A stretch of 64,000 nucleotides of DNA, taken from the NCBI GenBank assembly GCA_030651305.1, contig JAUSCI010000019.1:118680-182679 (forward strand). Direction: 5' to 3'. Every line of letters starts with the position of its first letter. Position 1 is the stretch's first letter. A program made the translations under genes and the position numbers. The notes below the pieces were generated by a model. That model had not been told where the DNA came from. It did no database searches and was given only the letters and a program-made list of their open reading frames with translations. The DNA is from Sulfuritalea sp. (GTDB taxonomy: Bacteria > Pseudomonadota > Gammaproteobacteria > Burkholderiales > Rhodocyclaceae). Positions 27,158-38,153 of this stretch are shown one piece after another.

Positions 27158-27448
27158 ATGAAAATCCGTCCTTTGCATGATCGCGTTATCGTTAAGCGTC
27201 TCGAAGAAGAGAAGAGAACCGCTTCCGGAATCGTCATCCCCGACAACGCCGCCGAAAAGCCCGACCAGGGCGAAGTCAAGGCTGTCGGCAACGGCAAGAT
27301 CCAGGACGACGGCAAGGTCCGCCCCATGTCGCTGAAGGTTGGCGACCGCGTACTGTTCGGCAAGTACTCGGGTCAGACCGTCAAGGTCGACGGCGACGAA
27401 CTGCTGGTCATGCGCGAAGAAGACATCATGGGCGTAGTTGAGCTCTAA
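27158..27448 (+). CDS. groES: Co-chaperonin GroES
   Basis: The 96-residue protein [20 protein letters not shown] has the mobile loop that contacts GroEL ([18 protein letters not shown]) and the conserved [12 protein letters not shown] and DILGV-like end (DIMGVVEL). AAGAGGAG precedes the start. It caps the GroEL folding chamber. groEL follows after 29 bases. Confidence 0.98.
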   Translation: MKIRPLHDRVIVKRLEEEKRTASGIVIPDNAAEKPDQGEVKAVGNGKIQDDGKVRPMSLKVGDRVLFGKYSGQTVKVDGDELLVMREEDIMGVVEL

Positions 27449-27465
27449 TCGATACAGAATTCTAG

Positions 27466-29133
<1,668 letters not shown>

Positions 29134-29165
29134 TTCGGCGCAGCCGATTACATATCCAGTGGAAA

Positions 29166-29245
29166 GAACAGGAGGAAACCCAGGTTTCCTCTTGGGCTGC
29201 GCCCAAGAGCGCAGGTTTGGAACAGGAGGAAACCCAGGTTTCCTC
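29166..29245. repeat. Two 26-base direct repeats with palindromic cores after groEL
   Basis: The same 26 bases occur at 29166-29191 and 29220-29245. Each holds the palindrome GAGGAAACC-CA-GGTTTCCTC. Between them lies another hairpin, CTTGGGC-TGC-GCCCAAG (29190-29206). It looks like a small dispersed repeat element. The remaining bases up to the next gene at 29472 hold the groEL terminator and no supported gene. Confidence 0.8.
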
Positions 29246-29277
29246 CCGTTACCCGCCTTCCTTCTGGAATCGCTCCG

Positions 29278-29310
29278 AAAAGCCCGGCCGTCATGGCCGG
29301 GCTTTTTTTT
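29278..29310 (+). terminator. Rho-independent terminator of groESL
   Basis: AAAGCCCGGCC and GGCCGGGCTTT form an 11-base stem with loop GTCAT, followed by eight T residues at 29303-29310. It lies 145 bases after the groEL stop, past the repeats. Confidence 0.95.
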
Positions 29311-29471
29311 GGTCGCGAGAGCGGCGAGTCATATTGCCGCACGGCGTGACCTTGCTGCGCCGCGCCAACCGATTGCTCAGCGGCATTGCGGCGTTTCGGT
29401 GAAAAAGTAATACCCGACTTGGCATAGGACACGCTATCATTTCGCCATAAGTCTTCATGAGGAGGATAGTC

Positions 29472-29987
29472 ATGGCCGGCGCTGGCATCTATCGCAAGAC
29501 CGAAAAGGGGCGGACCGAGATCGCGACTCGGGTCAACAGGCTTGGTATGCGGGAGCGGACCATGCTCATCATGGTGGACGACAAGAGCACCCGTCGCGAG
29601 CTGTTGTCGAAAAACTCACACCCGACCAGCGAAGGCATTCTCAACAACCTGCTGGCGGATGGCTATATCGAGATTGATCCCGGAACAGCGCCTGCCGGCC
29701 CTGTCGAAGCAGCTGTCGGGGCCGAGCCGGCGCCGGCCACTGCGGTGCCCGGTCAGCCGCCAGTCGAGGTCTCGCTGACATCGGCTTCGCGCTTTGCCTG
29801 TCGCGCGCTGCTGACGTATCTGGGGCCGGGAGCAGACGATCTGACCGCCCTGATCGAAAAATGTAAAGGCCAGGAAGAACTCACGGACAGACTCGAAAAA
29901 TGCCGCATGGCTATCCAGAGCCTGGCCGGCAAGAAAAAGGCTGACGAATTCTGGGCGGGTGTCAGCGCCCGCTTGCCGCTGGGGTGA
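29472..29987 (+). CDS. Hypothetical protein, 171 residues
   Basis: The ATG at 29472 follows AGGAGGA. The N-terminal 75 residues (AGAGIYRKTEKGRTEIATRV, MLIMVDDKSTRRELLSKN, ILNNLLADGYIEI) look like a winged-helix-type fold; an Ala/Pro-rich linker and a helical C-terminal domain (CRALLTYLGPGADDLTALIE) follow. I have seen similar N-termini in betaproteobacterial proteins with no assigned function. It stands 34 bases before a response-regulator gene and could be in its operon. Confidence 0.75.
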   Translation: MAGAGIYRKTEKGRTEIATRVNRLGMRERTMLIMVDDKSTRRELLSKNSHPTSEGILNNLLADGYIEIDPGTAPAGPVEAAVGAEPAPATAVPGQPPVEVSLTSASRFACRALLTYLGPGADDLTALIEKCKGQEELTDRLEKCRMAIQSLAGKKKADEFWAGVSARLPLG

Positions 29988-30021
29988 TTCGTCGCGAGCT
30001 GCGCCGGGCCATGACGTAGCC

Positions 30022-30717
30022 ATGAGACTGTTGCTTGCGGAAGACGACCGCATCATTTCTCAGGGGCTGATTGCCGCCCTGCGCAAGACCGGTTACGCGG
30101 TAGACCATGTCAATAACGGCGCGGATGCCGACACGGCCCTGCTGTCGCAGCCGTACGACCTGCTGATCCTCGATCTCGGCCTGCCGCGCCTGTCGGGAAT
30201 CGACGTGCTGAAGCGCCTGCGGGCGCGCAAACTGACCATGCCGGTGCTGGTGTTGACGGCACAGGACGGCGTCGACGACCGGGTGCGCGGCCTGGATGCC
30301 GGCGCCGACGATTACCTGACCAAGCCTTTCGCGTTGCCGGAACTGTTTGCCCGGGTACGGGCGCTGACGCGACGCGGCACCGGCAATCCGACGCGGATCG
30401 AAGTAGGCCCCCTGTCGTACGACCAGTCCGAGCGCATTGCGCGTCTCCATGGCGAAATCGTCGAGCTGTCGGCGCGTGAACTGGCGCTGCTTGAAATCCT
30501 GCTGCTGCGCGCCGGACGCCTGGTGGCCAAGGAGCAATTGGTCGACCAGTTGTGTAGTTGGGGCGAGGAAGTCAGCAACAATGCCATCGAGGTCTATATT
30601 CATCGCCTGCGCAAAAAACTGGAACCCGGCGGCGCCCGCATCGTGACGGTGCGCGGTTTGGGCTATTGCCTGGAGAAACCGGCCGAACCGGCAGATTTGG
30701 TAGATGGCAAAGCCTGA
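30022..30717 (+). CDS. OmpR-family response regulator (QseB/TctD-like)
   Basis: The 231-residue protein has a receiver domain (MRLLLAEDDRIISQGL, phospho-acceptor Asp in LLILDLGLPRLSG, Lys in YLTKPFAL) and a C-terminal winged helix (LSARELALLEILLLRAGRLV, NAIEVYIHRLRKKLEPGGAR, RGLGYCLEKP). I chose ATG 30022, where homology begins. The histidine kinase overlaps its end by 14 bases. In TctD-TctE-type systems the regulator controls uptake of carboxylic acids, which fits the symporter genes that follow. Confidence 0.93.
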   Translation: MRLLLAEDDRIISQGLIAALRKTGYAVDHVNNGADADTALLSQPYDLLILDLGLPRLSGIDVLKRLRARKLTMPVLVLTAQDGVDDRVRGLDAGADDYLTKPFALPELFARVRALTRRGTGNPTRIEVGPLSYDQSERIARLHGEIVELSARELALLEILLLRAGRLVAKEQLVDQLCSWGEEVSNNAIEVYIHRLRKKLEPGGARIVTVRGLGYCLEKPAEPADLVDGKA

Positions 30718-32224
30718 CCCCGCCCCAGCCAAGTCCGCGGGCACGACCGGCACGACCGGCAACAACCCCTTCGTCAGCTACGAATATCCGAATTCGCTGT
30801 TCGGCGAGATTCTCGACTGGATGCTGGCGCCGCTGTTGCTGCTGTGGCCGATTTCGATTGCCGCCACCAATCACGTCGCCAGCTACATTGCCAACCAGCC
30901 CTACGATCAGGCCCTGGCCGACAATGTCAATGCCATTGCGCGCCTGGTCAAGATCGAGGGCGGCCGGGTGGTGGTTAACCTGCCGACAGCAGCGCGCACG
31001 CTTTTGCATGCCGACGAGACCGATGCGCTTTTCTATCAGGTGATCGGTCCCAACAGCAAGCTGATTCATGGCGACCGGGAAATCCCCTCGCCGACGCTGC
31101 CGGAAAAGCCGGAAGCCGGCAAGGTGTTGTTCCGTGACGGCCGCATCGAATCCGATAACGTACGCATCGCCTATACTTTCATTCCCGTTCGCAGCGGCCT
31201 GCCGCCGGCCATGGTGCAGGTCGCGGAAACCCTGAAGAAACGCGAGGCGCTGGCATCCAGCATCATTTCCGGCGTGCTGCTGCCGCAATTCGCCATCATC
31301 CCCCTGGCGGTAATCCTGGTATATCTTGGCCTGAAACGTGGCATTGCTCCCCTGCACCACTTGCGCAACCGCATTCGTCGCCGTCGTCCCGCCGATCTGT
31401 CACCGATTCCGATCCATCGGGTACCGGACGAGGTGCGGCCGCTGGTCGTCGCCTTCAACGAAATGATGGGGCGGCTGGAAGAGAACCTGCAGGGGCAGCA
31501 GCGCTTCATCTCCCAGGCTGCGCACCAGATGCGCACACCGCTGACCGGGCTCAAGACGCAGACCGAAATTGCCCTCTCGGAAACCGATCCGGAGCGGATG
31601 CGCCATGCGCTGCAACTGATTGCCGAAAGCACCGACCGCGCCGCGCACATGATCAACCAGTTGCTGATGCTGGCACGTGCCGAGGCCAGCCACGAGAAAC
31701 TGCACAGCGTCGTCCCCCTCGACCTCGACGCACTGGCCCGCGGGGTAACCGGAGAATGGGTGGTGCGCGCACTGGCGAAACAGATCGACCTCGGTTTCGA
31801 GGATTGTGGCCGCCCCCTCATGATCAATGGTGTGTCGCTGCTGCTGCGCGAACTGCTCAATAACCTGGTGGACAACGCCATCAAGTACACCGCGCCGGGT
31901 GGTCACGTCACGGTGCGCACCCGTGCCGGCCTGCTGGCGGTAATCGAGGTCGATGACGACGGCATCGGCATCCCGGTCGAGGAGCGCGCCAGCATTTTCG
32001 AGCGCTTTTACCGCGTGCTGGGCACCGACGCCGAAGGCAGCGGACTGGGCCTGCCGATCGCCGCCGAGATTGCCGATCTGCATCAGGCCAAGATAGACCT
32101 GCTGGCGGGCAAGGATGGCAAGGGCAGCCTGTTCCGGGTCAGCTTTCCGCGCTACTGGGCGGCCGAAGATAGTCCGCCGAGCCGGGTCTGGCCGCCTTCG
32201 GGCAGTTTTCCGATCGGGCTGTAA
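30704..32224 (+). CDS. Membrane sensor histidine kinase (TctE-like)
   Basis: The 506-residue kinase has a first membrane helix (about residues 40-57, MLAPLLLLWPISIAATNHV), a periplasmic 2CSK_N-like sensor of about 130 residues, a second helix (VLLPQFAIIPLAVILVYLGL), a HAMP-like linker, the His box ISQAAHQMRTPLTGL, and ATPase motifs LLNNLVDNAIKYT, VDDDGIGI and GSGLGLPIAAEIA. It is the partner of the overlapping OmpR-type regulator. Symporter genes lie downstream, so it may sense a small organic acid. Confidence 0.93.
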   Translation: MAKPDPAPAKSAGTTGTTGNNPFVSYEYPNSLFGEILDWMLAPLLLLWPISIAATNHVASYIANQPYDQALADNVNAIARLVKIEGGRVVVNLPTAARTLLHADETDALFYQVIGPNSKLIHGDREIPSPTLPEKPEAGKVLFRDGRIESDNVRIAYTFIPVRSGLPPAMVQVAETLKKREALASSIISGVLLPQFAIIPLAVILVYLGLKRGIAPLHHLRNRIRRRRPADLSPIPIHRVPDEVRPLVVAFNEMMGRLEENLQGQQRFISQAAHQMRTPLTGLKTQTEIALSETDPERMRHALQLIAESTDRAAHMINQLLMLARAEASHEKLHSVVPLDLDALARGVTGEWVVRALAKQIDLGFEDCGRPLMINGVSLLLRELLNNLVDNAIKYTAPGGHVTVRTRAGLLAVIEVDDDGIGIPVEERASIFERFYRVLGTDAEGSGLGLPIAAEIADLHQAKIDLLAGKDGKGSLFRVSFPRYWAAEDSPPSRVWPPSGSFPIGL

Positions 32225-32414
32225 ACAGGCCTGTAAGCTTCCTGTCAGTATTGCTGGCCGACAATGGCCGCCATCTTGGGGCAATTGGCGCTGAATCTCG
32301 CCTATGTTACTGCTCCGGGAATACGCTAGGCGCGCTACACGGGAACCCGGGGCGCGTCTCAGGAACGGCGGACTGTTCCGGTTCGCCGCACAGCCAAAAA
32401 AGGAGGAGTGCCAG

Positions 32415-32678
32415 ATGCAGCTCACTGAGAAGCATAAACAGTACTGGAACATCAACCTGAAGATAAGCACGGTTTTGCTTGTCCTCTGGTTCGTGGTCAC
32501 GTTCGTCATGGGCTGGTTTGCCCGCGAACTCAACGAAATAAATTTCATCGGCCCTCTGGGCTTCTACATGTCGGCGCAAGGCTCCCTGATCATTTACGTC
32601 GCGATCATCTGGTATTACGCCCATTACATGAACAACCTGGACCTGGAATACGGCGTCCACGAAGGGGAGCTCGACTGA
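32415..32678 (+). CDS. DUF4212 domain membrane protein
   Basis: The 87-residue protein starts at ATG 32415 after AGGAGGAG. It has two transmembrane helices (TVLLVLWFVVTFVMGWF, GSLIIYVAIIWYYAHYM) and a conserved NLDLEYGVHE end. DUF4212 proteins are the small subunit accompanying VC_2705-type sodium:solute symporters, as DUF485/YjcH accompanies ActP. The symporter gene begins one base after its stop codon. Confidence 0.93.
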   Translation: MQLTEKHKQYWNINLKISTVLLVLWFVVTFVMGWFARELNEINFIGPLGFYMSAQGSLIIYVAIIWYYAHYMNNLDLEYGVHEGELD

Positions 32679-32679
32679 C

Positions 32680-34797
32680 ATGGCCGAACAAATCGTAACC
32701 CAATCGCAGTTCGCCAAGAACCTGAAGAAGTACTACACTTTCTATACTGGCGGCTTTATTACCTTCGTCATCATCGTCGGTATCCTCGAACAGATGGGCG
32801 TGCCGAACAAGATCCTCGGCTACATCTTCCTGTTTGCCACCATCCTGCTCTATGCCGGCATCGGCTTCATGGCCAAGACGGCAGACGTCGGCGAGTACTA
32901 CGTCGCCGGGCGACGAGTGCCTGCCTTCTTCAACGGCATGGCGACCGGCGCCGACTGGATGTCGGCGGCCAGCTTCATCGGCATGGCCGGCACGCTGTAC
33001 CTGACCGGCTACGACGGCCTTGCCTTCGTCCTCGGCTGGACCGGCGGCTACTGTCTGGTGGCGATCCTGCTGGCGCCCTACCTGCGCAAGTTCGGTCAGT
33101 TCACGATTCCGGACTTTCTCGGTGCGCGCTTCGGCGGCCATCTGCCGCGCTTCATCGGCGTGGTTGCCGCCATCACCTGTTCCTTCACCTACGTGATCGC
33201 GCAGATCTACGGCGTCGGCATCATCACCTCGCGCTTTACCGGCCTCGAGTTCCAGGTCGGCGTCTTCGTCGGTCTGACGGGCATTCTGGTCTGTTCCTTC
33301 CTCGGCGGCATGAAGGCGGTGACGTGGACGCAGGTGGCGCAGTACATCATCCTGATCGTGGCCTACATGATCCCGGTGGTGTGGCTGTCGGTGAAGCAAA
33401 CCGGCATTCCGATTCCGCAGATCGTCGCCTACACGCATTCCTTGCCCAAGATCACGGCGCTGGAGAACGAGTTCAACGACAAGGCCTCACCCAAGGGCGC
33501 CAAGGAAGAGTCGGTGCGCGCCATATTCCGTGAGCGTGCGGCGGCTGGCACCGCCAAGCTGGCGGGTCTGGAGAAGGACGGTCCGGCCTTCCTCGCCGCG
33601 GAAAAGCAGAAGCTGGTGGACAAGGCGGCTGCACTGAAGGCGGCTACCGATCCTGCGGCTGATCCCAAGGCGATCGACGCGGCAGAGAAGGCCGTCAAGG
33701 CCTTCCCGGCCGATGCGGCTGCGGCGAAGAAAGCGTGGACCGCGGAGAAGGCCGTCGGCGCCCGCGCGGCACCGCTCAAGCATCACGCCGAGGCTTTCGC
33801 CTCAGCCGGCAAGACGCCGGAGGAGGTGGACAAGAACCGCGGCAAGGCGAAGAAGAACTTCCTCGCCTTGATCATGTGCCTGATGGTAGGCACGGCGGCA
33901 TTGCCGCACATCCTGATGCGCTACTACACCACGCCTTCGGTGCATGAGGCGCGCGTCTCGGTGTTCTGGGGGCTGTTCTTTATCTTCCTGCTCTACTTCA
34001 CGGCGCCGGCGCTGGGCATCCTGGCCAAGTACGAGGTGTACAGCAACCTGGTGGGGTCCAGCTTCGCGTCTCTGCCGGCCTGGGTAAGCAACTGGTCGGT
34101 GGTCGACAAGACGCTGATGAACATTTCCGACATCAACAGCGACGGCATCGTGCAACTGGCGGAAGTCGTCATCGGCGGCGACCTGATCGTATTGGCAACG
34201 CCGGAAATCGCCGGTCTGCCCTATGTCATCTCGGGCCTGGTGGCGGCCGGTGGTCTGGCTGCGGCGCTGTCAACCGCTGATGGCCTGCTGCTGACCATCG
34301 CCAACGCCATGTCGCACGACCTGTACTACAAGATGATCGACCCGAACGCCTCGACGGTGCGCCGTCTGGCGGTATCCAAAGGCCTGCTGCTGGTGGTGGC
34401 GGTGATTGCCGCCTACGTCACCAGCCTGAAGCCGGGCGACATCCTGTTCCTGGTTGGCGCGGCCTTCTCGCTGGCCGCCTCGGGCTTCTTTCCGGCGCTG
34501 GTGTGCGGGGTGTTCTGGAAACGTGCCAACTGGCTCGGGGCCGTTATCGGTATGGCGGCCGGTCTGGGCATCTGCGCCTACTACATGTACATCACCTATC
34601 CGTTCTTCGGCGTCAATGCCCCGTTGTGGTGGGACATCAACCCGATCTCCGCCGGCACCTTCGGCATTCCCGCCGGTTTCATCGGCATCATCATCGGCAG
34701 CCTGATTTCCCCGGCACCGGGCAAGGAGATTCAGGACCTGGTCGACCATGTGCGCTATCCGAACCTGGAAAGCGACATCGACACCAAGGGCGTCTGA
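32680..34797 (+). CDS. Sodium:solute symporter (VC_2705/ActP-like) with large Ala/Lys-rich insertion
   Basis: The 705-residue transporter has the SSS-family helices and signatures (YYVAGRRVPAFFNGMATGAD, GMKAVTWTQVAQYIILIV, SGLVAAGGLAAALSTADGLL, LFLVGAAFSLAASGFFPALV). Residues about 265-392 are a hydrophilic Ala/Lys/Asp-rich stretch (NDKASPKGAKEE to DKNRGKAKKNF) between two membrane helices, longer than in ActP (560 residues here). It pairs with the DUF4212 subunit and probably imports acetate, lactate or another short acid with Na+. A terminator follows. Confidence 0.92.
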   Translation: MAEQIVTQSQFAKNLKKYYTFYTGGFITFVIIVGILEQMGVPNKILGYIFLFATILLYAGIGFMAKTADVGEYYVAGRRVPAFFNGMATGADWMSAASFIGMAGTLYLTGYDGLAFVLGWTGGYCLVAILLAPYLRKFGQFTIPDFLGARFGGHLPRFIGVVAAITCSFTYVIAQIYGVGIITSRFTGLEFQVGVFVGLTGILVCSFLGGMKAVTWTQVAQYIILIVAYMIPVVWLSVKQTGIPIPQIVAYTHSLPKITALENEFNDKASPKGAKEESVRAIFRERAAAGTAKLAGLEKDGPAFLAAEKQKLVDKAAALKAATDPAADPKAIDAAEKAVKAFPADAAAAKKAWTAEKAVGARAAPLKHHAEAFASAGKTPEEVDKNRGKAKKNFLALIMCLMVGTAALPHILMRYYTTPSVHEARVSVFWGLFFIFLLYFTAPALGILAKYEVYSNLVGSSFASLPAWVSNWSVVDKTLMNISDINSDGIVQLAEVVIGGDLIVLATPEIAGLPYVISGLVAAGGLAAALSTADGLLLTIANAMSHDLYYKMIDPNASTVRRLAVSKGLLLVVAVIAAYVTSLKPGDILFLVGAAFSLAASGFFPALVCGVFWKRANWLGAVIGMAAGLGICAYYMYITYPFFGVNAPLWWDINPISAGTFGIPAGFIGIIIGSLISPAPGKEIQDLVDHVRYPNLESDIDTKGV

Positions 34798-34848
34798 TTA
34801 GACTTTTGGAGGAGGAGGAGGGCTAGGGAGCAATACCCGCCCTCGTTG

Positions 34849-34883
34849 AACCGGTCCCTGGGCAACCTCGGGCCGGTTTTTTT
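34849..34883 (+). terminator. Rho-independent terminator after the DUF4212 symporter
   Basis: AACCGGTCC pairs with GGGCCGGTT (one G-T pair) around an 11-base loop, followed by seven T residues (34877-34883), 52 bases after the stop. Confidence 0.85.
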
Positions 34884-34911
34884 CGCCTGTTGCCTTGAAT
34901 CGGAGTGAGGT

Positions 34912-34933
34912 CGCCGTGTTGCCAGCGCCGACT
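34912..34933. repeat. Copy of a 22-base dispersed motif
   Basis: CGCCGT, three variable bases (GTT), then GCCAGCGCCGACT. The same block with CCC or ACC in the variable positions is found in the polA palindrome spacer (5053-5074) and at 59547-59568. GGGGTCAGAC follows 17 bases later, another sequence reminiscent of REP elements. Confidence 0.65.
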
Positions 34934-34968
34934 ATTGAGTGATCGGCCGGGGTCAGACAATCATCATC

Positions 34969-35012
34969 CGGAGTGGCTTTGCCCGCGTTGTCTGCGGGCT
35001 TAGCCCACTCCG
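34969..35012 (-). terminator. Interrupted hairpin after the TPR gene
   Basis: CGGAGTGG pairs with CCACTCCG and, inside, GCCCGC pairs with GCGGGC around a seven-base loop. It lies 11 bases past the stop of the minus-strand TPR gene. No T-run follows, so termination is only likely. Confidence 0.5.
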
Positions 35013-35023
35013 CAGGGGCATCA

Positions 35024-35614
35024 TCAGAAGGGAAGATCCGGAATGAATTTCATCAAGTCGGCGCGCTCTGTGTCATGCGCCAGTTTCTTGGCCCGCTTCG
35101 GTTCGAAGCCGACCAGGCGCTTGAGGATTATTGTCACGTCGTCAGGGCGGTTGGCATGGTGATAGGCCATGCCCAGTTGATAGAAGCCCTCGCCGCTCAT
35201 CGGTTGCAGCTCGACCACCTTTTCCAGCGCCTTCACGGCCTCGTCATGCTGCCCCAGACGCGCATGGGCCAGCCCCATGCCGTACCACGCCATGTCCTGC
35301 GACGGTACCAGGCGCACCGCCTCGGTGAAGGCGGCAATCGCCTCTCTCGGTTTGCAGGCGTGTTCGCATACGTAGCCGAGGTTGAACCAGTTGGGTCCGT
35401 CGTTGGGGGTCAGCGCCAGGGCAGCTTCGAACCACTTGATGGCCACGTCGTAATTCTTCCGCTTCGCCGCAATCGCGGCCAGATGCCGTGCCGATTGCAC
35501 GTCCTGCGGGTTGATGCTGAACGCCGTAAGGTAGGCCTCGAAGGCGCTATCTTCGCGGCCGAGGAAGTGAAGCACCCAGCCGCGGGCATAATGTCGCCAA
35601 TGCTCGTAATTCAT
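35024..35614 (-). CDS. Tetratricopeptide-repeat protein
   Basis: The 196-residue protein is built of about five TPR units (ARGWVLHFLGREDSAFEAYL, ARHLAAIAAKRKNYDVAIKW, NWFNLGYVCEHACKPREAIA, AWYGMGLAHARLGQHDEAVK, GFYQLGMAYHHANRPDDVTI). No signal peptide or other domain is present. TPR proteins hold complexes together; the partner is not visible. It is divergent from a small membrane protein gene with 38 bases between. Confidence 0.9.
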   Translation of the reverse strand: MNYEHWRHYARGWVLHFLGREDSAFEAYLTAFSINPQDVQSARHLAAIAAKRKNYDVAIKWFEAALALTPNDGPNWFNLGYVCEHACKPREAIAAFTEAVRLVPSQDMAWYGMGLAHARLGQHDEAVKALEKVVELQPMSGEGFYQLGMAYHHANRPDDVTIILKRLVGFEPKRAKKLAHDTERADLMKFIPDLPF

Positions 35615-35652
35615 GAGATTTGCCCAACTGATAATGGAGACGGAAACATACC

Positions 35653-35958
35653 ATGAACCACCCTGAACTGTTGTTTATCGGCGCGCTGCGCGCGCTGGTC
35701 GAGGTCGCGATGTTGTTTCTCCTCGGTCAGGGCTTGCTGGGCCTGCTGGCGGGCCGCGGCCGCGATAGCAACACCATGTACAAGCTGTTCCTGATCATCA
35801 CCGGGCCGGTGCTGAAGACGGCGCGCAGGATTTTGCCGCCGCAGATCATCGACAAGCATTTGCCCTACATTGCCTTTGCCGTGCTGTTCTGGATGTGGAT
35901 AGCGCTGGCATGGCTGAAAAGACTATATTGCGAAACCAATCTTTTGCAGTGTTTCTGA
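35653..35958 (+). CDS. Small membrane protein, 101 residues
   Basis: The protein has two or three hydrophobic helices (FIGALRALVEVAMLFLLGQG, MYKLFLIITGPVLKTARRIL, YIAFAVLFWMWIALAWLKRL). The layout, with a central amphipathic segment, is slightly reminiscent of YggT, but I cannot assign it. A perfect bidirectional terminator follows. The function is unknown. Confidence 0.75.
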   Translation: MNHPELLFIGALRALVEVAMLFLLGQGLLGLLAGRGRDSNTMYKLFLIITGPVLKTARRILPPQIIDKHLPYIAFAVLFWMWIALAWLKRLYCETNLLQCF

Positions 35959-36012
35959 GATTGTTTCCGACGTATCCCGGGATACCGTCCCCGGCCTTCC
36001 GGACGGGGACAT

Positions 36013-36049
36013 AAAAAAGCCAGCCCCGGATATCCGGGGCTGGCTTTTT
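36013..36049. terminator. Bidirectional terminator
   Basis: A perfect palindrome: AAAAAAGCCAGCCCCGGAT followed by its complement, with A-run and T-run at either end. It lies between the plus-strand membrane protein gene and the minus-strand actP and would end both transcripts. Confidence 0.95.
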
Positions 36050-36078
36050 GTTGAAGCGCTGTGCTTTGCGCGCCGTCG

Positions 36079-37761
36079 TCAGTGGCCGGAGGCGCTGGAA
36101 CTGCCGACGCCCGTTTCTGAGCGGATCAGCTGTGCCGGGAACAGGGCGCGTTCCTTCTTCGCCTGGGCGCTGTTGTCCAGCTTGGAGACGATGTAGATCA
36201 CCAGGAACGCCGCCGTCATCGAGAAGATCGCCGACGAGGCGTAGGGGAACAGCGCCGATCCCTTGGGATTGCCGAACGAGGCTTCCCACACCGCCGGCGA
36301 CAGGACCGTCAGCGCCACCGAGCTGATCAGGCCGACGGTGCCGCCCGCTACCGCGCCCTTGGTGGTGCAGTCCTTCCACAGCACGGACATGAACAGTACC
36401 GGGAAGTTGGCCGAGCAGGCTACGGCGAAGGCCAGCATCACCATGAAGGCGACGTTCTGCTTCTCGAATACCACGCCCAGCGCCACGGCGAAGATGCCGA
36501 GGCAGACCGTGGTGATCCGCGACACGCGCAGTTCGGTTGCGGAATCGACGTTGCCGTGACGCCACACCGAGGCGTACAGGTCATGCGACACCGCCGATGC
36601 GCCGGACAGCGTCAGGCCCGCCACCACCGCAAGAATCGTGGCGAAGGCCACGGCGGAGATGAAGCCCATGAACATGTCGCCGCCAACGGCCTTGGCCAGA
36701 TGCACTGCGGCCATGTTGCCGCCGCCCTTGAGGCCCTTGGCGAGATCGCCGCCGACGAAGTAGTCCGCCGGATTGGGAATCAGGTTGGTGATGGCACCGA
36801 AGCCGATGATGAAGGTCAGGATGTAGAAGTAGCCGATCCAGGTTGTCGCCCAGGCCACCGACTTGCGGGCTTCCTTGGCGCTGGGCACGGTGAAGAAGCG
36901 CATCAGGATGTGCGGCAGGCCGGCGGTGCCGAACATCAGCGCCATGCCGACCGATATCGCCGAGATGGGATCGTTGATCAAGGCCCCCGGGCTCATGATC
37001 GCATCATGCTTCGAATGCACCTCGACGGCCTTGGTGAACATCGCCTCGGGACTGAAACCGAACTGGAACATCACCGCCAGGGCCATGAAGGTGGCGCCGG
37101 CAAGCAGCATGCAGGCCTTGATGATCTGCACCCATGTCGTTGCGGTCATGCCGCCGAACAGCACGTAGGTCATCATGATGATGCCGACCAGCATTACCGC
37201 GTAGAGGTAGTCGAGGCCGAACAGCAGCTTGATCAACTGGCCGGCGCCGACCATCTGCGCGATCAGGTAGAAGGCCACCACGACCAGCGAACCGCAGGCG
37301 GCGAAGGAGCGGATCGGACCCGGGTCGAAGCGATAACCGGCGACGTCGGCGAAGGTGAACTTGCCCAGGTTGCGCAGGCGTTCCGCCATCAGGAAGGTGA
37401 TCACAGGCCAGCCGACCAGCCAGCCGATCGAGAAGATCAGGCCGTCGAAGCCGGAACCGAACACCAGGCCGGAAATGCCGAGGAAGGAAGCCGCCGACAT
37501 GTAGTCGCCGGCGATCGCCAGGCCGTTCTGGAAGCCGGTGATGCCGCCGCCGGCGGTGTAGAAGTCTGCCGCAGTCTTGGTCTTGGTGGCCGCCCACTTG
37601 GTGATCCAGAGCGTGATGCCGACGAAAATGGCGAACATCACGATGGCGGTCCAGTTGGTGTCCTGCTTCTGCGCCTGGCCGAGATCGGCGCCGGCTGCCA
37701 GGGCAGCCCCGGCCACCAGCAGGGCGGCGATGCCGCCCAGAATATGTTTGGCCTTGATCAC
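36079..37761 (-). CDS. actP: Cation/acetate symporter ActP
   Basis: The 560-residue SSS-family transporter has an N-terminal signal-like helix ([15 protein letters not shown]) and the ActP sequence pattern: [99 protein letters not shown]. It imports acetate and similar short acids. The DUF485 gene immediately upstream overlaps by four bases. This is the second acid-symporter pair within 6 kb. Confidence 0.96.
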   Translation of the reverse strand: MIKAKHILGGIAALLVAGAALAAGADLGQAQKQDTNWTAIVMFAIFVGITLWITKWAATKTKTAADFYTAGGGITGFQNGLAIAGDYMSAASFLGISGLVFGSGFDGLIFSIGWLVGWPVITFLMAERLRNLGKFTFADVAGYRFDPGPIRSFAACGSLVVVAFYLIAQMVGAGQLIKLLFGLDYLYAVMLVGIIMMTYVLFGGMTATTWVQIIKACMLLAGATFMALAVMFQFGFSPEAMFTKAVEVHSKHDAIMSPGALINDPISAISVGMALMFGTAGLPHILMRFFTVPSAKEARKSVAWATTWIGYFYILTFIIGFGAITNLIPNPADYFVGGDLAKGLKGGGNMAAVHLAKAVGGDMFMGFISAVAFATILAVVAGLTLSGASAVSHDLYASVWRHGNVDSATELRVSRITTVCLGIFAVALGVVFEKQNVAFMVMLAFAVACSANFPVLFMSVLWKDCTTKGAVAGGTVGLISSVALTVLSPAVWEASFGNPKGSALFPYASSAIFSMTAAFLVIYIVSKLDNSAQAKKERALFPAQLIRSETGVGSSSASGH

Positions 37762-38072
37762 TTGGAAGCCTCCTTGACGATTTCGTCCTTGATGGCGTCG
37801 AACTCGCTGTTCGCGCGACGGACGTAGATGGCGGTGATGACGATGGTGAAGACCAGCACGCCGACACCCATCGGAATCCCGACCGACATCGTGGCGCCCG
37901 CAGCCATCTTGGTGGCCAGCAGCTGCTTGTCGAATGCGATGAGCAGGATGTAGCCAAAATACGCGATCAGCATCATGGCCGAAAGGACGTACGAGTAGTT
38001 GTTGCGCATACGCACAAACTCAAAGAATTTTGGATTCTTCTGAATCCGTTCGACAATGTCTTCGTCTTTCAT
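37758..38072 (-). CDS. yjcH: DUF485 membrane protein (YjcH family)
   Basis: The 104-residue protein has the typical [20 protein letters not shown] start and two helices ([33 protein letters not shown]). It is the constant partner of ActP in acetate-uptake operons. CCGGAGGA precedes the ATG. The actP ATG overlaps its stop codon. Confidence 0.95.
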   Translation of the reverse strand: MKDEDIVERIQKNPKFFEFVRMRNNYSYVLSAMMLIAYFGYILLIAFDKQLLATKMAAGATMSVGIPMGVGVLVFTIVITAIYVRRANSEFDAIKDEIVKEASK

Positions 38073-38153
38073 GGTTCCTCCGGAGGTGGAAGCGAGTTGT
38101 AGTTAGTGGTTGAAAGGTGGAGTTCTCTACAGCCCGGCATGCTAGGCTGACGC

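Noticed and set aside
29166..29245. Repeats after groEL as a CRISPR array
   Set aside because: Only two repeats, each internally palindromic, with a single 28-base spacer that is itself a hairpin; no cas genes.
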